The notes under the pieces: generated by a model
Databases searched by the model: none
The model's input: only the letters and a program-made list of their open reading frames with translations
What the model was told of the DNA's origin: nothing
Source: Litoribrevibacter euphylliae
GTDB lineage: Bacteria; Pseudomonadota; Gammaproteobacteria; Pseudomonadales; Litoribrevibacteraceae
Direction of reading: 5' to 3'
Assembly (NCBI RefSeq): GCF_042646085.1
Contig: NZ_JBHRSZ010000007.1
Location: 248,001 to 312,000 of the forward strand
DNA length: 64,000 bases
Shown here: positions 27,998-37,263 of the stretch, in pieces
How positions within the stretch are numbered: the stretch's first letter is position 1
Layout: each line of letters begins with the position of its first letter
Program-made: the position numbers and the translations under genes

Positions 27998-28597
27998 ATG
28001 AGAGTCTTAAGTATTATAAGCTCCCTACTATTTAGTAGTTCACTAATGGCTGAATTGAAACCGAATGAAAAGGTCTACCCCCTATTAAAGGCTGCAGACC
28101 TTTCAATCAGAGAGCATGTACTGTCTAAAAATTTATTTAATACTGAATCTAACGATCTTCCTATAGTGGTTTATGCACTTAACGATGAGAAAAATTATCA
28201 AATTCTAAGTAAATATGAAGAAGGTTTGGATGTAGATGATATTCATACACAAGCGCTCACTAATTTGTGTGAAGAACCGTATGCAATAGAAAAGCTCAAC
28301 GAGTATTCATTAACCGCTTCAGGTAATGACTTTTCAAGTGAACTAATTTTATGCCCTGATTTTTTAATGAAGGCACAAGCATCTCTCAACGCTGAAAAAA
28401 TAATTGTCTCTGTTCCTAGAAGGACAGTAATCTATGCAGGCGCTTCAAATATGCCTGAAGAGGAATTCAGAAAGTTTTTGTATCTTTCAATATACACATA
28501 CCAAGACAACAGTTTTGGCAATGAAGTGATCTCAGATACTTTTTTAGAATTTGAAAATGGCAAACTGGTCAGCAAGTTTACACTCAGAAAGAACTAG
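27998..28597 (+). CDS. Unrecognised exported protein
   Basis: This 199-aa protein has a short N-terminal signal peptide (VLSIISSLLFSSSLMA), after which the mature part is soluble and acidic with two cysteines (LCEEPY and ILCPDF) that could form a disulphide. I recognise no family. The gene is richer in A+T than its neighbours. It lies 21 bases after the acyltransferase and ends before a shared bidirectional terminator, so it is probably co-transcribed with that gene. The ribosome binding site is weak (AAGG twelve bases upstream). Confidence 0.65.
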   Translation: MRVLSIISSLLFSSSLMAELKPNEKVYPLLKAADLSIREHVLSKNLFNTESNDLPIVVYALNDEKNYQILSKYEEGLDVDDIHTQALTNLCEEPYAIEKLNEYSLTASGNDFSSELILCPDFLMKAQASLNAEKIIVSVPRRTVIYAGASNMPEEEFRKFLYLSIYTYQDNSFGNEVISDTFLEFENGKLVSKFTLRKN

Positions 28598-28618
28598 TAT
28601 TTCTCAGTCGCCTCACAA

Positions 28619-28660
28619 CTAAAAAAGCCGGAATGAGAACTCTCATTCCGGCTTTTTTAG
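28619..28660. terminator. Bidirectional terminator between the exported protein and gyrB
   Basis: A perfect 18-base stem (AAAAAAGCCGGAATGAGA and its complement) with a two-base loop has A and T runs on both sides. It can stop transcription of the rightward orphan gene and of leftward gyrB. Confidence 0.92.
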
Positions 28661-28688
28661 TATCAAATAGACCTAATTTCAATAAGAA

Positions 28689-31103
28689 TTAGAAATCCAG
28701 ATTCGATACATTCAGAGCATTCTTTTCAATGAACTCACGACGCGGCTCAACATCATCACCCATCAGGGTCGTGAACATCTGGTCTGCGGCAATGCCGTCC
28801 TCTACCGTTACCTGCAACATACGACGAGAATCAGGGTCCATTGTGGTTTCCCAAAGCTGATCAGGGTTCATTTCACCCAACCCTTTATAGCGCTGGATAT
28901 TGAAGCCTTTACGCGCTTCCTTCATCAACCACTCCAGTGCCTCTTTAAAGCTGGTCACTTCTTGAGAGCGCTCACCACGCTGCACAAAAGCACCTTCTTC
29001 TAATAGCGTAGCAATGTGATTACCCAACTCAACAATCGCGCGATACTCAGGAGACTCAAAGAACTCATGATTAATCACGTAGTCAGAAGTAATGCCATGC
29101 TCTGTCACAGCAACTTGAGGTAGGAATAATCCACGCTCTGAATCCTGATGCTGAATGATCTCGTAGAGCGTTCCACTACGCTTTTCAGATTCCAGTTTGC
29201 CCTTAAACGCACCAATCCAGTCGTCCATGAACGCTTTGTCTTTTAAATTCTCAAGCGTCACGGTAGGGCGATAGATCAACTCTTCCATTATTTTTTTCGG
29301 ATAGACACGGGCCATGCGCTCAATCATGCTCATGACTGAGCGGTACTTATCCACGATGGTTTGTAGACCTTCGCCTTTAATACCTGGAGCATCAGAATTA
29401 ATATGAAGCGATGAATTGTCCAGTGCGATCTGAATCATAAAGTTCTCCAGATCTTTTTCACTGTCGATGTACTGTTCCTGCTTACCTTTCTTCACTTTGT
29501 ACAAAGGCGGCTGAGCAATATAGATGTGACCACGCTCCAATAATTCACGCGTTTGGCGGAAGAAGAAGGTCAGTAATAGCGTACGGATGTGAGAACCATC
29601 CACGTCCGCATCGGTCATGATGATGATGCGATGATAACGCAGTTTGTCTGGGTCAAATTCTTCCGGACCGATACCACAACCTAGAGCAGTAATCAGAGTT
29701 CCTACTTCTGCCGATGACAGCATCTTATCGAAGCGGGCTTTCTCGACGTTCAGAATCTTACCTTTCAACGGTAAGATTGCCTGTGTACGACGGTCTCGAC
29801 CTTGTTTCGCAGAACCACCGGCCGAGTCACCCTCCACCAGGTAAATTTCTGATAGGGCAGGGTCTTTTTCCTGACAGTCGGCCAACTTACCTGGTAAGCC
29901 AGCAATGTCCAAAGCGCCTTTACGACGAGTCATCTCACGAGCTTTACGAGCCGCTTCACGGGCACGCGCGGCATCCACCATTTTCTGAACAACTTGCTTG
30001 GCTTCGTTTGGATTTTCTTCCAGGAACTCAACCAGTTTAGATCCCATCTCTTGTTCAACCGCAGACTTCACTTCGGAAGACACTAATTTATCTTTGGTCT
30101 GAGAAGAGAACTTAGGATCAGGCACTTTTACCGAGATAATCGCTGTCAAACCTTCACGAGCATCGTCGCCGGTAGTTGCCACTTTCTGCTTCTTCTGAAG
30201 TTGTTCCTTCTCAATGTACTGATTCAAAGTACGAGTCAACGCAGCACGGAATCCGGCTAAGTGAGTACCACCATCGCGCTGAGGAATGTTGTTGGTGAAA
30301 CAGAAAATATTTTCAGAAAAGCTGTCATTCCACTGCAGTGCCACTTCAACCGCAATGCCATCGTCACGTTCATTACAGAAGTGGAATACGGAGTTAATCG
30401 TCGACTTATTGGTGTTCAGATAATTAACAAAGGCTTCCAGACCACCGTCGTATTTGAAGGTTTCTTCTTTACCAGTGCGAAGGTCTTTCAGGATAATGCC
30501 GACACCAGAGTTCAAAAATGCCAGCTCACGAAGGCGCTTAGCCAAATGATCGTAGCTGAATTCAATCCCGGTAAACGTCTCTGCAGACGGTTTGAAATGA
30601 ATTTCTGTACCCGTAGACTCTGAATCACCCACGGCTTTCAGCGGCTCTGTCGGCACACCATGAACGTATTCTTGTTCCCAGATTTTACCCTGACGACGAA
30701 TCGTTAATTTTAGTTTCTCAGAAAGGGCGTTTACAACCGAAACACCTACACCGTGCAAACCACCGGATACTTTGTATGAGTTATCATCAAACTTACCACC
30801 GGCGTGCAGTACCGTCAGAATAACTTCTGCAGCCGATACACCTTCTTCTTCGTGAATATCAACCGGAATTCCACGACCATCATCAGATACGCTGATTGAT
30901 TCGTCAGGGTGGATCATAACCTTGATGTCACTACAGTGACCTGCTAACGCTTCATCGATGGAGTTATCTACCACCTCAAATACCATGTGATGCAAACCGG
31001 TACCATCATCTGTGTCACCGATATACATGCCTGGTCTTTTTCTTACCGCATCAAGGCCTTTTAGAACCTTAATACTGGACGAATCATATTCTTGTTCTGA
31101 CAT
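28689..31103 (-). CDS. gyrB: DNA gyrase subunit B
   Basis: GyrB is the ATPase subunit of DNA gyrase, which introduces negative supercoils. The 804-aa protein has the GHKL ATPase domain (EVVDNSIDEALAGHC, DDGRGIPVDIH, GGLHGVGVSVVNALS), the transducer domain, the TOPRIM domain (EGDSAGGSAKQGRDR, DADVDGSHIRTLLLTF) and the C-terminal block YKGLGEMNPDQLWETTMDP. The ATG at 31103 has an AGAGG site. It follows recF by 20 bases on the same strand, as in most bacteria. Confidence 0.98.
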   Translation of the reverse strand: MSEQEYDSSSIKVLKGLDAVRKRPGMYIGDTDDGTGLHHMVFEVVDNSIDEALAGHCSDIKVMIHPDESISVSDDGRGIPVDIHEEEGVSAAEVILTVLHAGGKFDDNSYKVSGGLHGVGVSVVNALSEKLKLTIRRQGKIWEQEYVHGVPTEPLKAVGDSESTGTEIHFKPSAETFTGIEFSYDHLAKRLRELAFLNSGVGIILKDLRTGKEETFKYDGGLEAFVNYLNTNKSTINSVFHFCNERDDGIAVEVALQWNDSFSENIFCFTNNIPQRDGGTHLAGFRAALTRTLNQYIEKEQLQKKQKVATTGDDAREGLTAIISVKVPDPKFSSQTKDKLVSSEVKSAVEQEMGSKLVEFLEENPNEAKQVVQKMVDAARAREAARKAREMTRRKGALDIAGLPGKLADCQEKDPALSEIYLVEGDSAGGSAKQGRDRRTQAILPLKGKILNVEKARFDKMLSSAEVGTLITALGCGIGPEEFDPDKLRYHRIIIMTDADVDGSHIRTLLLTFFFRQTRELLERGHIYIAQPPLYKVKKGKQEQYIDSEKDLENFMIQIALDNSSLHINSDAPGIKGEGLQTIVDKYRSVMSMIERMARVYPKKIMEELIYRPTVTLENLKDKAFMDDWIGAFKGKLESEKRSGTLYEIIQHQDSERGLFLPQVAVTEHGITSDYVINHEFFESPEYRAIVELGNHIATLLEEGAFVQRGERSQEVTSFKEALEWLMKEARKGFNIQRYKGLGEMNPDQLWETTMDPDSRRMLQVTVEDGIAADQMFTTLMGDDVEPRREFIEKNALNVSNLDF

Positions 31104-31123
31104 AACATTCCTCTTAGCACATT

Positions 31124-32218
31124 CTAATCAGTGCTTGCTGTTATCTTCCCTTGTTTCACGTGAAACACTTGAGTCTGTTCTAAAATCGTTCTGCTAAAAC
31201 CACCGAGATCAACCGATGTCATAAACACCTGACGGCCCATGGCTATCAACTGTTGCAGAACCTTATTACGATGCTCTTCATCTAATTCAGAAGGCAGGTC
31301 ATCTAACAGCAAGAGTGTTTCGTTGTTTCCATGCCGTTCAAAAAGACGGCATTGCGCCAATACCAAAGCGCAGACCAGAAGCTTTAACTGTCCTCGAGAG
31401 AGGACTTCTTTTACAGGTAGACCATTCACTCGAATGATCAAATCAGCCCGATGTGGTCCGTATCGGGTATAACCGGCTTCCAAGTCTTTTTCTAAATTTG
31501 CGTCTAGATAGTCCGCATAATCTACTTCTTTAGACCATCCCCTATTATATCTTATCTCGACGTTTTCTAAATCAGTTAATTGCGCTACAACGCGTTCAAA
31601 TTCATCTTTTAGTGCGCCAAAGTACTCAAGTCGAGCTTCCGACATAGAGTCTGCCAAATTCACCAACTGACGAGTAAATGTTCGAATAAGCGATGGAGCC
31701 GCATGAGAACGGAGCAGGGCGTTACGTTGTTTGGCCGCCTTTTTAAATCGAGAGGCCAGCGACCAAAACTCATGTTTCACGTGAAACACCCCCCAATCCA
31801 TGAAACGGCGACGATATTCAGGGCTTCCAATCACAAGATCAAACGAACCCGGCTCTAACACTATCACAGGTAATAACGAACTGATGGTTTCTTGCGATTT
31901 AATCTTTTCACCATTGAGCCGCGCTTCGCCTTTACCATCTTTATTTTTAGTAACACCAATGGCTAGATCAGAGTCAGAATGGGAAAGGTAGGATTTAGAA
32001 AATATGGTGTAAGCATCAACCCCTTGTGCAATTAAATGCTTGAGAGAGGAGGAGCGAAAGCTGTTGCCCGTCGCCAAACAATGAATAGCTTCAAGGACAC
32101 TGGTTTTGCCTGCCCCATTATTACCAATAAAAAGAGAGACTTTTCTGATGGGATCAAAGGACACAGAGCACTGTTTAAGATTACGTAAACCATCAATCTT
32201 TAATTGAGTGATGAGCAT
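31124..32218 (-). CDS. recF: DNA replication and repair protein RecF
   Basis: RecF is an SMC-like ATPase that helps load RecA at single-strand gaps. The 364-aa protein has Walker A GNNGAGKTS (about residue 31), the signature region LSRGQLKLLVCALVLAQ and Walker B LLLLDDLPSELD. Two perfect parS sites lie inside the gene and both encode the peptide VFHVK (at about residues 144 and 352). A lipase gene and two terminators separate it from dnaN, so it needs its own promoter or read-through; I could not find a convincing promoter in the 57 bases between the lipase terminator and the start. Confidence 0.96.
   Translation of the reverse strand: MLITQLKIDGLRNLKQCSVSFDPIRKVSLFIGNNGAGKTSVLEAIHCLATGNSFRSSSLKHLIAQGVDAYTIFSKSYLSHSDSDLAIGVTKNKDGKGEARLNGEKIKSQETISSLLPVIVLEPGSFDLVIGSPEYRRRFMDWGVFHVKHEFWSLASRFKKAAKQRNALLRSHAAPSLIRTFTRQLVNLADSMSEARLEYFGALKDEFERVVAQLTDLENVEIRYNRGWSKEVDYADYLDANLEKDLEAGYTRYGPHRADLIIRVNGLPVKEVLSRGQLKLLVCALVLAQCRLFERHGNNETLLLLDDLPSELDEEHRNKVLQQLIAMGRQVFMTSVDLGGFSRTILEQTQVFHVKQGKITASTD
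31152..31167. promoter_or_regulatory. parS: parS centromere site (perfect)
   Basis: The 16-base palindrome TGTTTCACGTGAAACA matches the universal bacterial parS consensus exactly. It lies in the 3' end of recF. ParB encoded at 52.6 kb would be the cognate protein. Confidence 0.95.
31773..31788. promoter_or_regulatory. parS: parS centromere site (perfect)
   Basis: This is a second exact copy of TGTTTCACGTGAAACA, within the middle of recF and 621 bases from the first. The pair would nucleate ParB loading near the replication origin. Confidence 0.95.
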
Positions 32219-32274
32219 AGAAAAGGGGCCTTCAATCCATTATTCAACGTCATCCATTCTAACAAACAAACGAC

Positions 32275-32317
32275 AAAAAAAATCCTCATATCTATGACTA
32301 GAAATGAGGATTTTTTG
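32275..32317 (-). terminator. Terminator of the lipase gene
   Basis: On the minus strand the arms AATCCTCAT and ATGAGGATT close a hairpin with a loop of about 13 bases, followed by a run of about eight T. It lies between the lipase stop and recF. Confidence 0.82.
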
Positions 32318-32417
32318 TCTGAAGGCCATTCATTCGAAGACCATTTATGGATAACTACAGTTACGATAACTATCTACATCGAACAATGAGTTAGCAAGCA
32401 CCGTAGAATCACATGAT

Positions 32418-33395
32418 TTACAGACCAGCCTTCTTAAGACGGTTAGCTTGTTGCTCATAAACCGTTACAGGGTCCGTTTCAAACAAGTGATGAACACCGA
32501 TGAAACCGTTGATTTCGTCAAGGTGATTCATCGAGTAGTTGTCGCGAATTACATCTCCTAAATGCGAACTACAACGACCAACCAGACCATCGTTTGCTTC
32601 ACCAGATTTCAATGCGAAAGCACCAGAGGCAAGCAACAGGAATGGGTCTGCTGGATCAAACACGTTGGTATAAGGAGAGGTACCACTCCAAGAGTAATAA
32701 CGTACACCGTTAGATGCTACATGATCACCTTCACCGCAATAATTGCTCGGGATACCTTCTGGGTATTGAGCGTTAAAAGCAGCAGCACCTTCAGAATTCA
32801 AAGACGCCAAGGTTGCTAAAGAATCCTGATTACCATCCGTTGGATTATTCGACAGCAAATTAATCAAACTGCCCAAGCCATTAACGATAGCACTCACGGC
32901 CACTGTAACCACTTGACTGCCATCTGAAATATCTTGAACTAAGTCAGCTACATCAGAACCTTTGTGTGGGCTGCCAACACTGGTTACAGACGCCACCAAA
33001 TCAGGACGAACCGATGCCACATAACGTGCCGTTGGCCCACCGTGACTGTGCCCAATCAGGTTAACTTTTTGTGCACCGGTCACTGCAAGAATCTGCTGAA
33101 CTTGAGTCAGTAATTCTTCACCACGAGCTTCAGACGAATCCAATGCTGTTACTTGCACAGGAAATACCTTAGCACCTTTGTCTTCAAGCGCATCTTCCAC
33201 ACCGTAGAAGTAATCCATGCCTAATACACTGTCAAAGCCCAACATGCCGTGTACGAGTACAATCGGATATTTGGTTTTGGCATAGTCGCTATTGTCATCA
33301 CAAAAGAACCAGCACCAAGCTGAAGCCGTTGAACTGACAATAGAAAGGGAGATAGCAACCGCAAAGCGAGCTGCCCATTGGGTTATAGCTTTCAT
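32418..33395 (-). CDS. Secreted triacylglycerol lipase, family I (Pseudomonas type)
   Basis: This 325-aa protein starts with a signal peptide (about 26 residues, ending SSTASA) and is probably exported beyond the outer membrane. It has the oxyanion region YPIVLVHGMLGF, the nucleophile elbow GHSHGG (Ser), the acid Asp in GEANDGLVGRCSSHLGDVIRDNY and the His in MNHLDEINGF, all close to Pseudomonas family I lipases. Such lipases usually need a foldase (Lif) and a type II secretion system; no foldase gene is adjacent. The ATG has a GAGG site seven bases upstream. It sits alone between dnaN and recF with a terminator at each side, which is unusual and suggests insertion. Confidence 0.9.
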   Translation of the reverse strand: MKAITQWAARFAVAISLSIVSSTASAWCWFFCDDNSDYAKTKYPIVLVHGMLGFDSVLGMDYFYGVEDALEDKGAKVFPVQVTALDSSEARGEELLTQVQQILAVTGAQKVNLIGHSHGGPTARYVASVRPDLVASVTSVGSPHKGSDVADLVQDISDGSQVVTVAVSAIVNGLGSLINLLSNNPTDGNQDSLATLASLNSEGAAAFNAQYPEGIPSNYCGEGDHVASNGVRYYSWSGTSPYTNVFDPADPFLLLASGAFALKSGEANDGLVGRCSSHLGDVIRDNYSMNHLDEINGFIGVHHLFETDPVTVYEQQANRLKKAGL

Positions 33396-33703
33396 GTTGT
33401 TTCCTCAATAATTATTTTTGTTACGAGGTTTCTTTTTGAGCAATGCTTGGAATCGAGAGCCAGCACCTTTTTAATGAAGCAATTGAATTCCTTACTCTAA
33501 TCCTGATTATAGAAAGATATCCCACAATAAACAGGTCAATTCTGACCAATGGTAAAGGATTTCAGGTAGATCGAACCCTACCCAAACGGGTAAGACGAAA
33601 GACTAAAAAAGAGAGAAAAGCGTATAAAAGTGCAGAAGCGCAGGGCATAAAAAAGCCGGAACTTAATTCCGGCTTTAGAAGTAGTCTAAGGTAATATTCT
33701 AGC
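33396..33703. other. Intergenic region between the lipase and dnaN
   Basis: These 308 bases hold the upstream region of the leftward lipase gene and, next to dnaN, the dnaN terminator. No gene is supported; a rightward 83-codon frame here runs through the terminator. I could not identify a clear sigma-70 promoter for the lipase. Confidence 0.5.
33649..33678 (-). terminator. Terminator of dnaN
   Basis: The stem AAAGCCGGAA / TTCCGGCTTT with a loop of a few bases is followed on the minus strand by six T. It ends the dnaA-dnaN transcript before the lipase gene. Confidence 0.88.
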
Positions 33704-34804
33704 TTACAGCTTCATTGGCATCACAACATAAACGGAACTGCCACCGTCAAAATCTTCTACCAACGCACTGCTGTTGGGGTTCGACAACGTTAACTTAACT
33801 TGATCGCCCGACAACGCATTTAACACATCTAACAAATAGGTTACGTTGAAACCGATTTCTAAGCGCTCGCCTTCATAATCAACAGTTACGGTCTCTTCCG
33901 CTTGTTCTTGTTCCGGGTTATTGGCAATCACCTGCAATGACGCTGGTTCTGCAATCAAACGCACACCACGATATTTTTCATTCGATAGAATCGCAGTACG
34001 CTGAAAAACCTGACGCAGTTCTTGGCGAGAACCACACAGCACCTTATCACCGCCTTTCGGGACAACGCGCTCATAATCCGGGAATTTGCCTTCCACCAAC
34101 TTAGAGGTAAACAGATAATCACCAGCATTAATTCGAATGTGATTAGAACCAACGGTAACTGTGATTAGCTCATCACTCTCACCTAACAAGCGTTGAAGCT
34201 CAATCACACCTTTACGAGGCACAATTACTTGCTTCTTATCACATGCAACATCAGCAGTACTGTCTGACATCGCCAAACGGTGACCATCGGTTGCTACTGT
34301 ACGCACCACACCTTGAGTTACTTCCAACAACATGCCATTGAGATAATAACGCACGTCTTGTTGTGCCATAGCAAAGCTGGTCTGATCAAATTGATTTTTA
34401 AGATCTTCGGCTTTCATGGTGAAGTTTAAGTCAGCCGTGCTTTCTTCCACATTAGGAAAATCATCGGCTGGCAAGGTAGCTAATACGAAACGACTGCGAC
34501 CCGCTTTCACCTGAGCTTTAGCACCGTCTGTAGAAAACTCTATCACCGACTGATCAGGAAGAGATTTACAGATGTCCAGTAGCTTACGAGCAGGAACGGT
34601 AATTTGACCGGATTCACCCGGTTCTTCAAGCGACAAAGCACCTACCAATTCCACCTCAAGATCGGTTCCCGTCAACTTAAGTTGACCGTCTTCCAATACC
34701 ATCAAAATGTTCGACAAAATAGGCAGTGTGTGTCTTCGCTCAACAACCCCTGCAACCAACTGCAAAGGTTTTAATAGAGCTTCCCTGGAAATTGAAAATT
34801 TCAT
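33704..34804 (-). CDS. dnaN: DNA polymerase III beta sliding clamp
   Basis: DnaN forms the dimeric ring that keeps DNA polymerase III on DNA. The 366-aa protein has the normal length and family blocks: MKFSISREALLKPLQLVAGVVERRHTLPILSNIL at the N-terminus and YVVMPMKL at the C-terminus. The ATG has a GGGAG site about five bases upstream. It follows dnaA by 243 bases with no terminator in between, so the two are probably co-transcribed. Confidence 0.98.
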   Translation of the reverse strand: MKFSISREALLKPLQLVAGVVERRHTLPILSNILMVLEDGQLKLTGTDLEVELVGALSLEEPGESGQITVPARKLLDICKSLPDQSVIEFSTDGAKAQVKAGRSRFVLATLPADDFPNVEESTADLNFTMKAEDLKNQFDQTSFAMAQQDVRYYLNGMLLEVTQGVVRTVATDGHRLAMSDSTADVACDKKQVIVPRKGVIELQRLLGESDELITVTVGSNHIRINAGDYLFTSKLVEGKFPDYERVVPKGGDKVLCGSRQELRQVFQRTAILSNEKYRGVRLIAEPASLQVIANNPEQEQAEETVTVDYEGERLEIGFNVTYLLDVLNALSGDQVKLTLSNPNSSALVEDFDGGSSVYVVMPMKL

Positions 34805-35047
34805 TAGCTCCCGCTCTCTTTTTATCTGAAAATATTTTTAAATTTAAAAATAATAATGCGTTCTATTATTCACTAATTTACCGACTGATGCTATCCATCT
34901 TCTATCAGCAAACCAAGCTAACTTCTAAAATCAACAAAAGTATAGAGTATCAGTAAGTTAACTGGGTATTTTTAGAAAACCTTATCACTAAGATTTACAT
35001 CGAATAGAGACGAAGAAGGGCAGCAACCACTCGAAATACATGCGGCA

Positions 35048-36871
35048 TCAAGTTGTCAGCATTCGAATCAACTTGCCGTAGTCATCGGCCATGTCTGCAT
35101 CCGAGCTCTTCAACTCATTAATCTTACGGCAGGCATGTAAAACGGTTGTATGATCACGACCACCAAAGGCTTCACCAATTTCCGGCAAACTGTGATTGGT
35201 TAACTCTTTGGAAAGGGTCATTGCGATCTGTCGCGGTCGCGCAATCGAACGCGTTCGGCGTTTGGAATTAATGTCCTTCTGACGAATGTCGAAATAATCG
35301 GCCACCGTCTTCTGAATGTTATCAATACTGACTTGTTTGTCTTGAAGCGCTAACAAGTCCTTCAACGATTCTTTAATAAAGTCAGGGGTGATTTCGCTGC
35401 CGGTAAAGTGGGCGTTAGCAATCACACGCTTCAACGCACCTTCCAGTTCACGAACATTGGAACGAATTCGACGTGCAATAAAGAAGGCCGATTCATCTTT
35501 CAGATCCACACGTTGTTCTTCGGCTTTCTTCTTAAGAATCGCCACTCGCGTTTCTAACTCCGGAGGCTCGACAGCAAAGGTCAACCCCCAACCGAAACGG
35601 GAACGCAAACGATCATCCACACCATCAATTTCTTTTGGAAAACGATCCGAAGTCATGATGACTTGTTGACCGGCTTCCAACAGCGCACTGAAGGTATGGA
35701 AGAATTCTTCTTGAGACCGCTCTTTACCAGAGAAAAATTGAATGTCATCAATCAATAGCGCGTCAACCTGGCGGTAGTAACGCTTAAACTCGGTAATGGC
35801 ATTGAGTTGTAATGCTCGAACCATGTCGGCAACAAACTGCTCAGAACGAAGGTAGAGAATCCGTGCATTTGGATTCTTCTTCAACATATAATTACCGATG
35901 GCTTGCATCAAATGGGTTTTACCTAAGCCCACACCACCGTATAAGAACAGTGGGTTATTGCTGCCACCCGGACTTTCCGCCACCTGCAGCGATGCGGCTA
36001 ATGCTAACTGGTTCGACTTACCTTCAACAAAGGTTTCAAAGGTTAAGTTTCGATCCAGATTGGTTTCATAAGGTTGAGACTTAATTGCAGCATTCGATTC
36101 ACGCGCCGCCGCCATAGGATTCTGAGTGAGGCTATGAGGATGGTGTTGATTTGAATGACTCTGATGCGAGTACGCATTACTACCAAAGCTTTGTCCTGAC
36201 GAATGCACGATCGCGGAGGTATTCTCTAATACTGAAGCATATGCCGGAGCAGGGGATGACATATTCATCTGATCGGCATAATTATGCTGATCCCCGAAAT
36301 CACTTTCTGCATAGTCACGACCTGAAGAAGCCAAGGTCTGCATGGCAGATTCGACACTGATTTCTGAATCACTGTCCGATAGGTTTTCCCTGTCTGCTCG
36401 AGGCGCAGAGGAAGTAGCCTGCGCATCGGACCAATTAGGCATACGCTGATTGGAGTACATTCCCTGCGGTGGAGTAAACGCTGGTTCACCGGTATCTGAC
36501 GATTGAGCATGAGAATTCATTGGCGCGGAGTGTGGCGCTTGTGAATTCGATGCAGAGCTGACTGACTGGTTACTAAAGCGATTATTGGTTGGTCTGCTAG
36601 GGCGAGCCATACCGAAGTTAGCACGACCGCCTTGACGCACTTCGAAGGTTAGTCGAGGTGGAGCAGAGCTGGAAAACTCCATCATTAACCCTGAAATCCG
36701 ACTTAAAAACTTGTCGAAAACCCAGTCTCGAATAAAACGGTTCGGAGCAATGATAACGAGCTCTTTTTCGTCACCTTCCACTTCTAATGGCCTTAACCAG
36801 GTATTAAATTGCTGAGAAGGCAATTCTTGCTCTAAGCAACCTAAACAGTGCTTCCATAGCTCAACAGACAC
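35048..36871 (-). CDS. dnaA: Chromosomal replication initiator DnaA, with a long linker domain
   Basis: DnaA opens the origin by binding DnaA boxes and forming an ATP-dependent filament. The 607-aa protein has domain I (VELWKHCLGCLEQELPSQQFNTWLRPL), a long Ser/Gln/Asn/His-rich domain II (about residues 88-270), the AAA+ domain III (LFLYGGVGLGKTHLMQAIG, DALLIDDIQFF) and the DNA-binding domain IV (GGRDHTTVLHACRKI). The GTG at 36871 has GGAG seven bases upstream and gives the usual N-terminus; an in-frame start at 36934 is not supported. The linker makes it well over 100 residues longer than the E. coli protein (467 aa). Confidence 0.96.
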   Translation of the reverse strand: MSVELWKHCLGCLEQELPSQQFNTWLRPLEVEGDEKELVIIAPNRFIRDWVFDKFLSRISGLMMEFSSSAPPRLTFEVRQGGRANFGMARPSRPTNNRFSNQSVSSASNSQAPHSAPMNSHAQSSDTGEPAFTPPQGMYSNQRMPNWSDAQATSSAPRADRENLSDSDSEISVESAMQTLASSGRDYAESDFGDQHNYADQMNMSSPAPAYASVLENTSAIVHSSGQSFGSNAYSHQSHSNQHHPHSLTQNPMAAARESNAAIKSQPYETNLDRNLTFETFVEGKSNQLALAASLQVAESPGGSNNPLFLYGGVGLGKTHLMQAIGNYMLKKNPNARILYLRSEQFVADMVRALQLNAITEFKRYYRQVDALLIDDIQFFSGKERSQEEFFHTFSALLEAGQQVIMTSDRFPKEIDGVDDRLRSRFGWGLTFAVEPPELETRVAILKKKAEEQRVDLKDESAFFIARRIRSNVRELEGALKRVIANAHFTGSEITPDFIKESLKDLLALQDKQVSIDNIQKTVADYFDIRQKDINSKRRTRSIARPRQIAMTLSKELTNHSLPEIGEAFGGRDHTTVLHACRKINELKSSDADMADDYGKLIRMLTT

Positions 36872-37263
36872 AACACACTCCAAATTCAATACAGCCGCAA
36901 AATTGTACCTAAAACTATAGTCTAGAGACAACAAAAATCCGCTCTACCAACACAGATATCCACAAATATTTTCACCTCTAAAGAAAACACCAATAACAGT
37001 TAATTATTTATATTTCATATACTTACAATAGTTAACAACCCATTAAGAACAGCTTATCAAGAACTTATCCACAATATTACCAACAAACATATAAACAGAT
37101 TTAAGGTCAAGACTTTCTTGGAACCATTTATCTGAACTACACTCTATTACACGATTTCTCTAGAGCCTGAGTTAAACATCTTTACTATATAGCGCTTTAT
37201 TTCGGGGAGGGCATTACTACACCTCCTCAATGAACCACAACAAAACAACACAGAGACTTTTGG
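36872..37263. promoter_or_regulatory. dnaA upstream region with DnaA boxes
   Basis: These 392 bases between the divergent dnaA and aruF are A+T rich. A perfect DnaA box TTATCCACA lies at 37065-37073, and a one-mismatch box (ATATCCACA) at 36956-36964. The region probably holds the dnaA promoter with autoregulatory boxes. It is poorer in boxes than the mnmE-mnmG gap, so I do not call it the origin, though a role as a secondary origin element cannot be excluded. Confidence 0.55.

Noticed and set aside
33443..33694. 83-codon + strand frame between the lipase and dnaN
   Set aside because: It crosses the dnaN terminator hairpin and shows no recognisable protein features.
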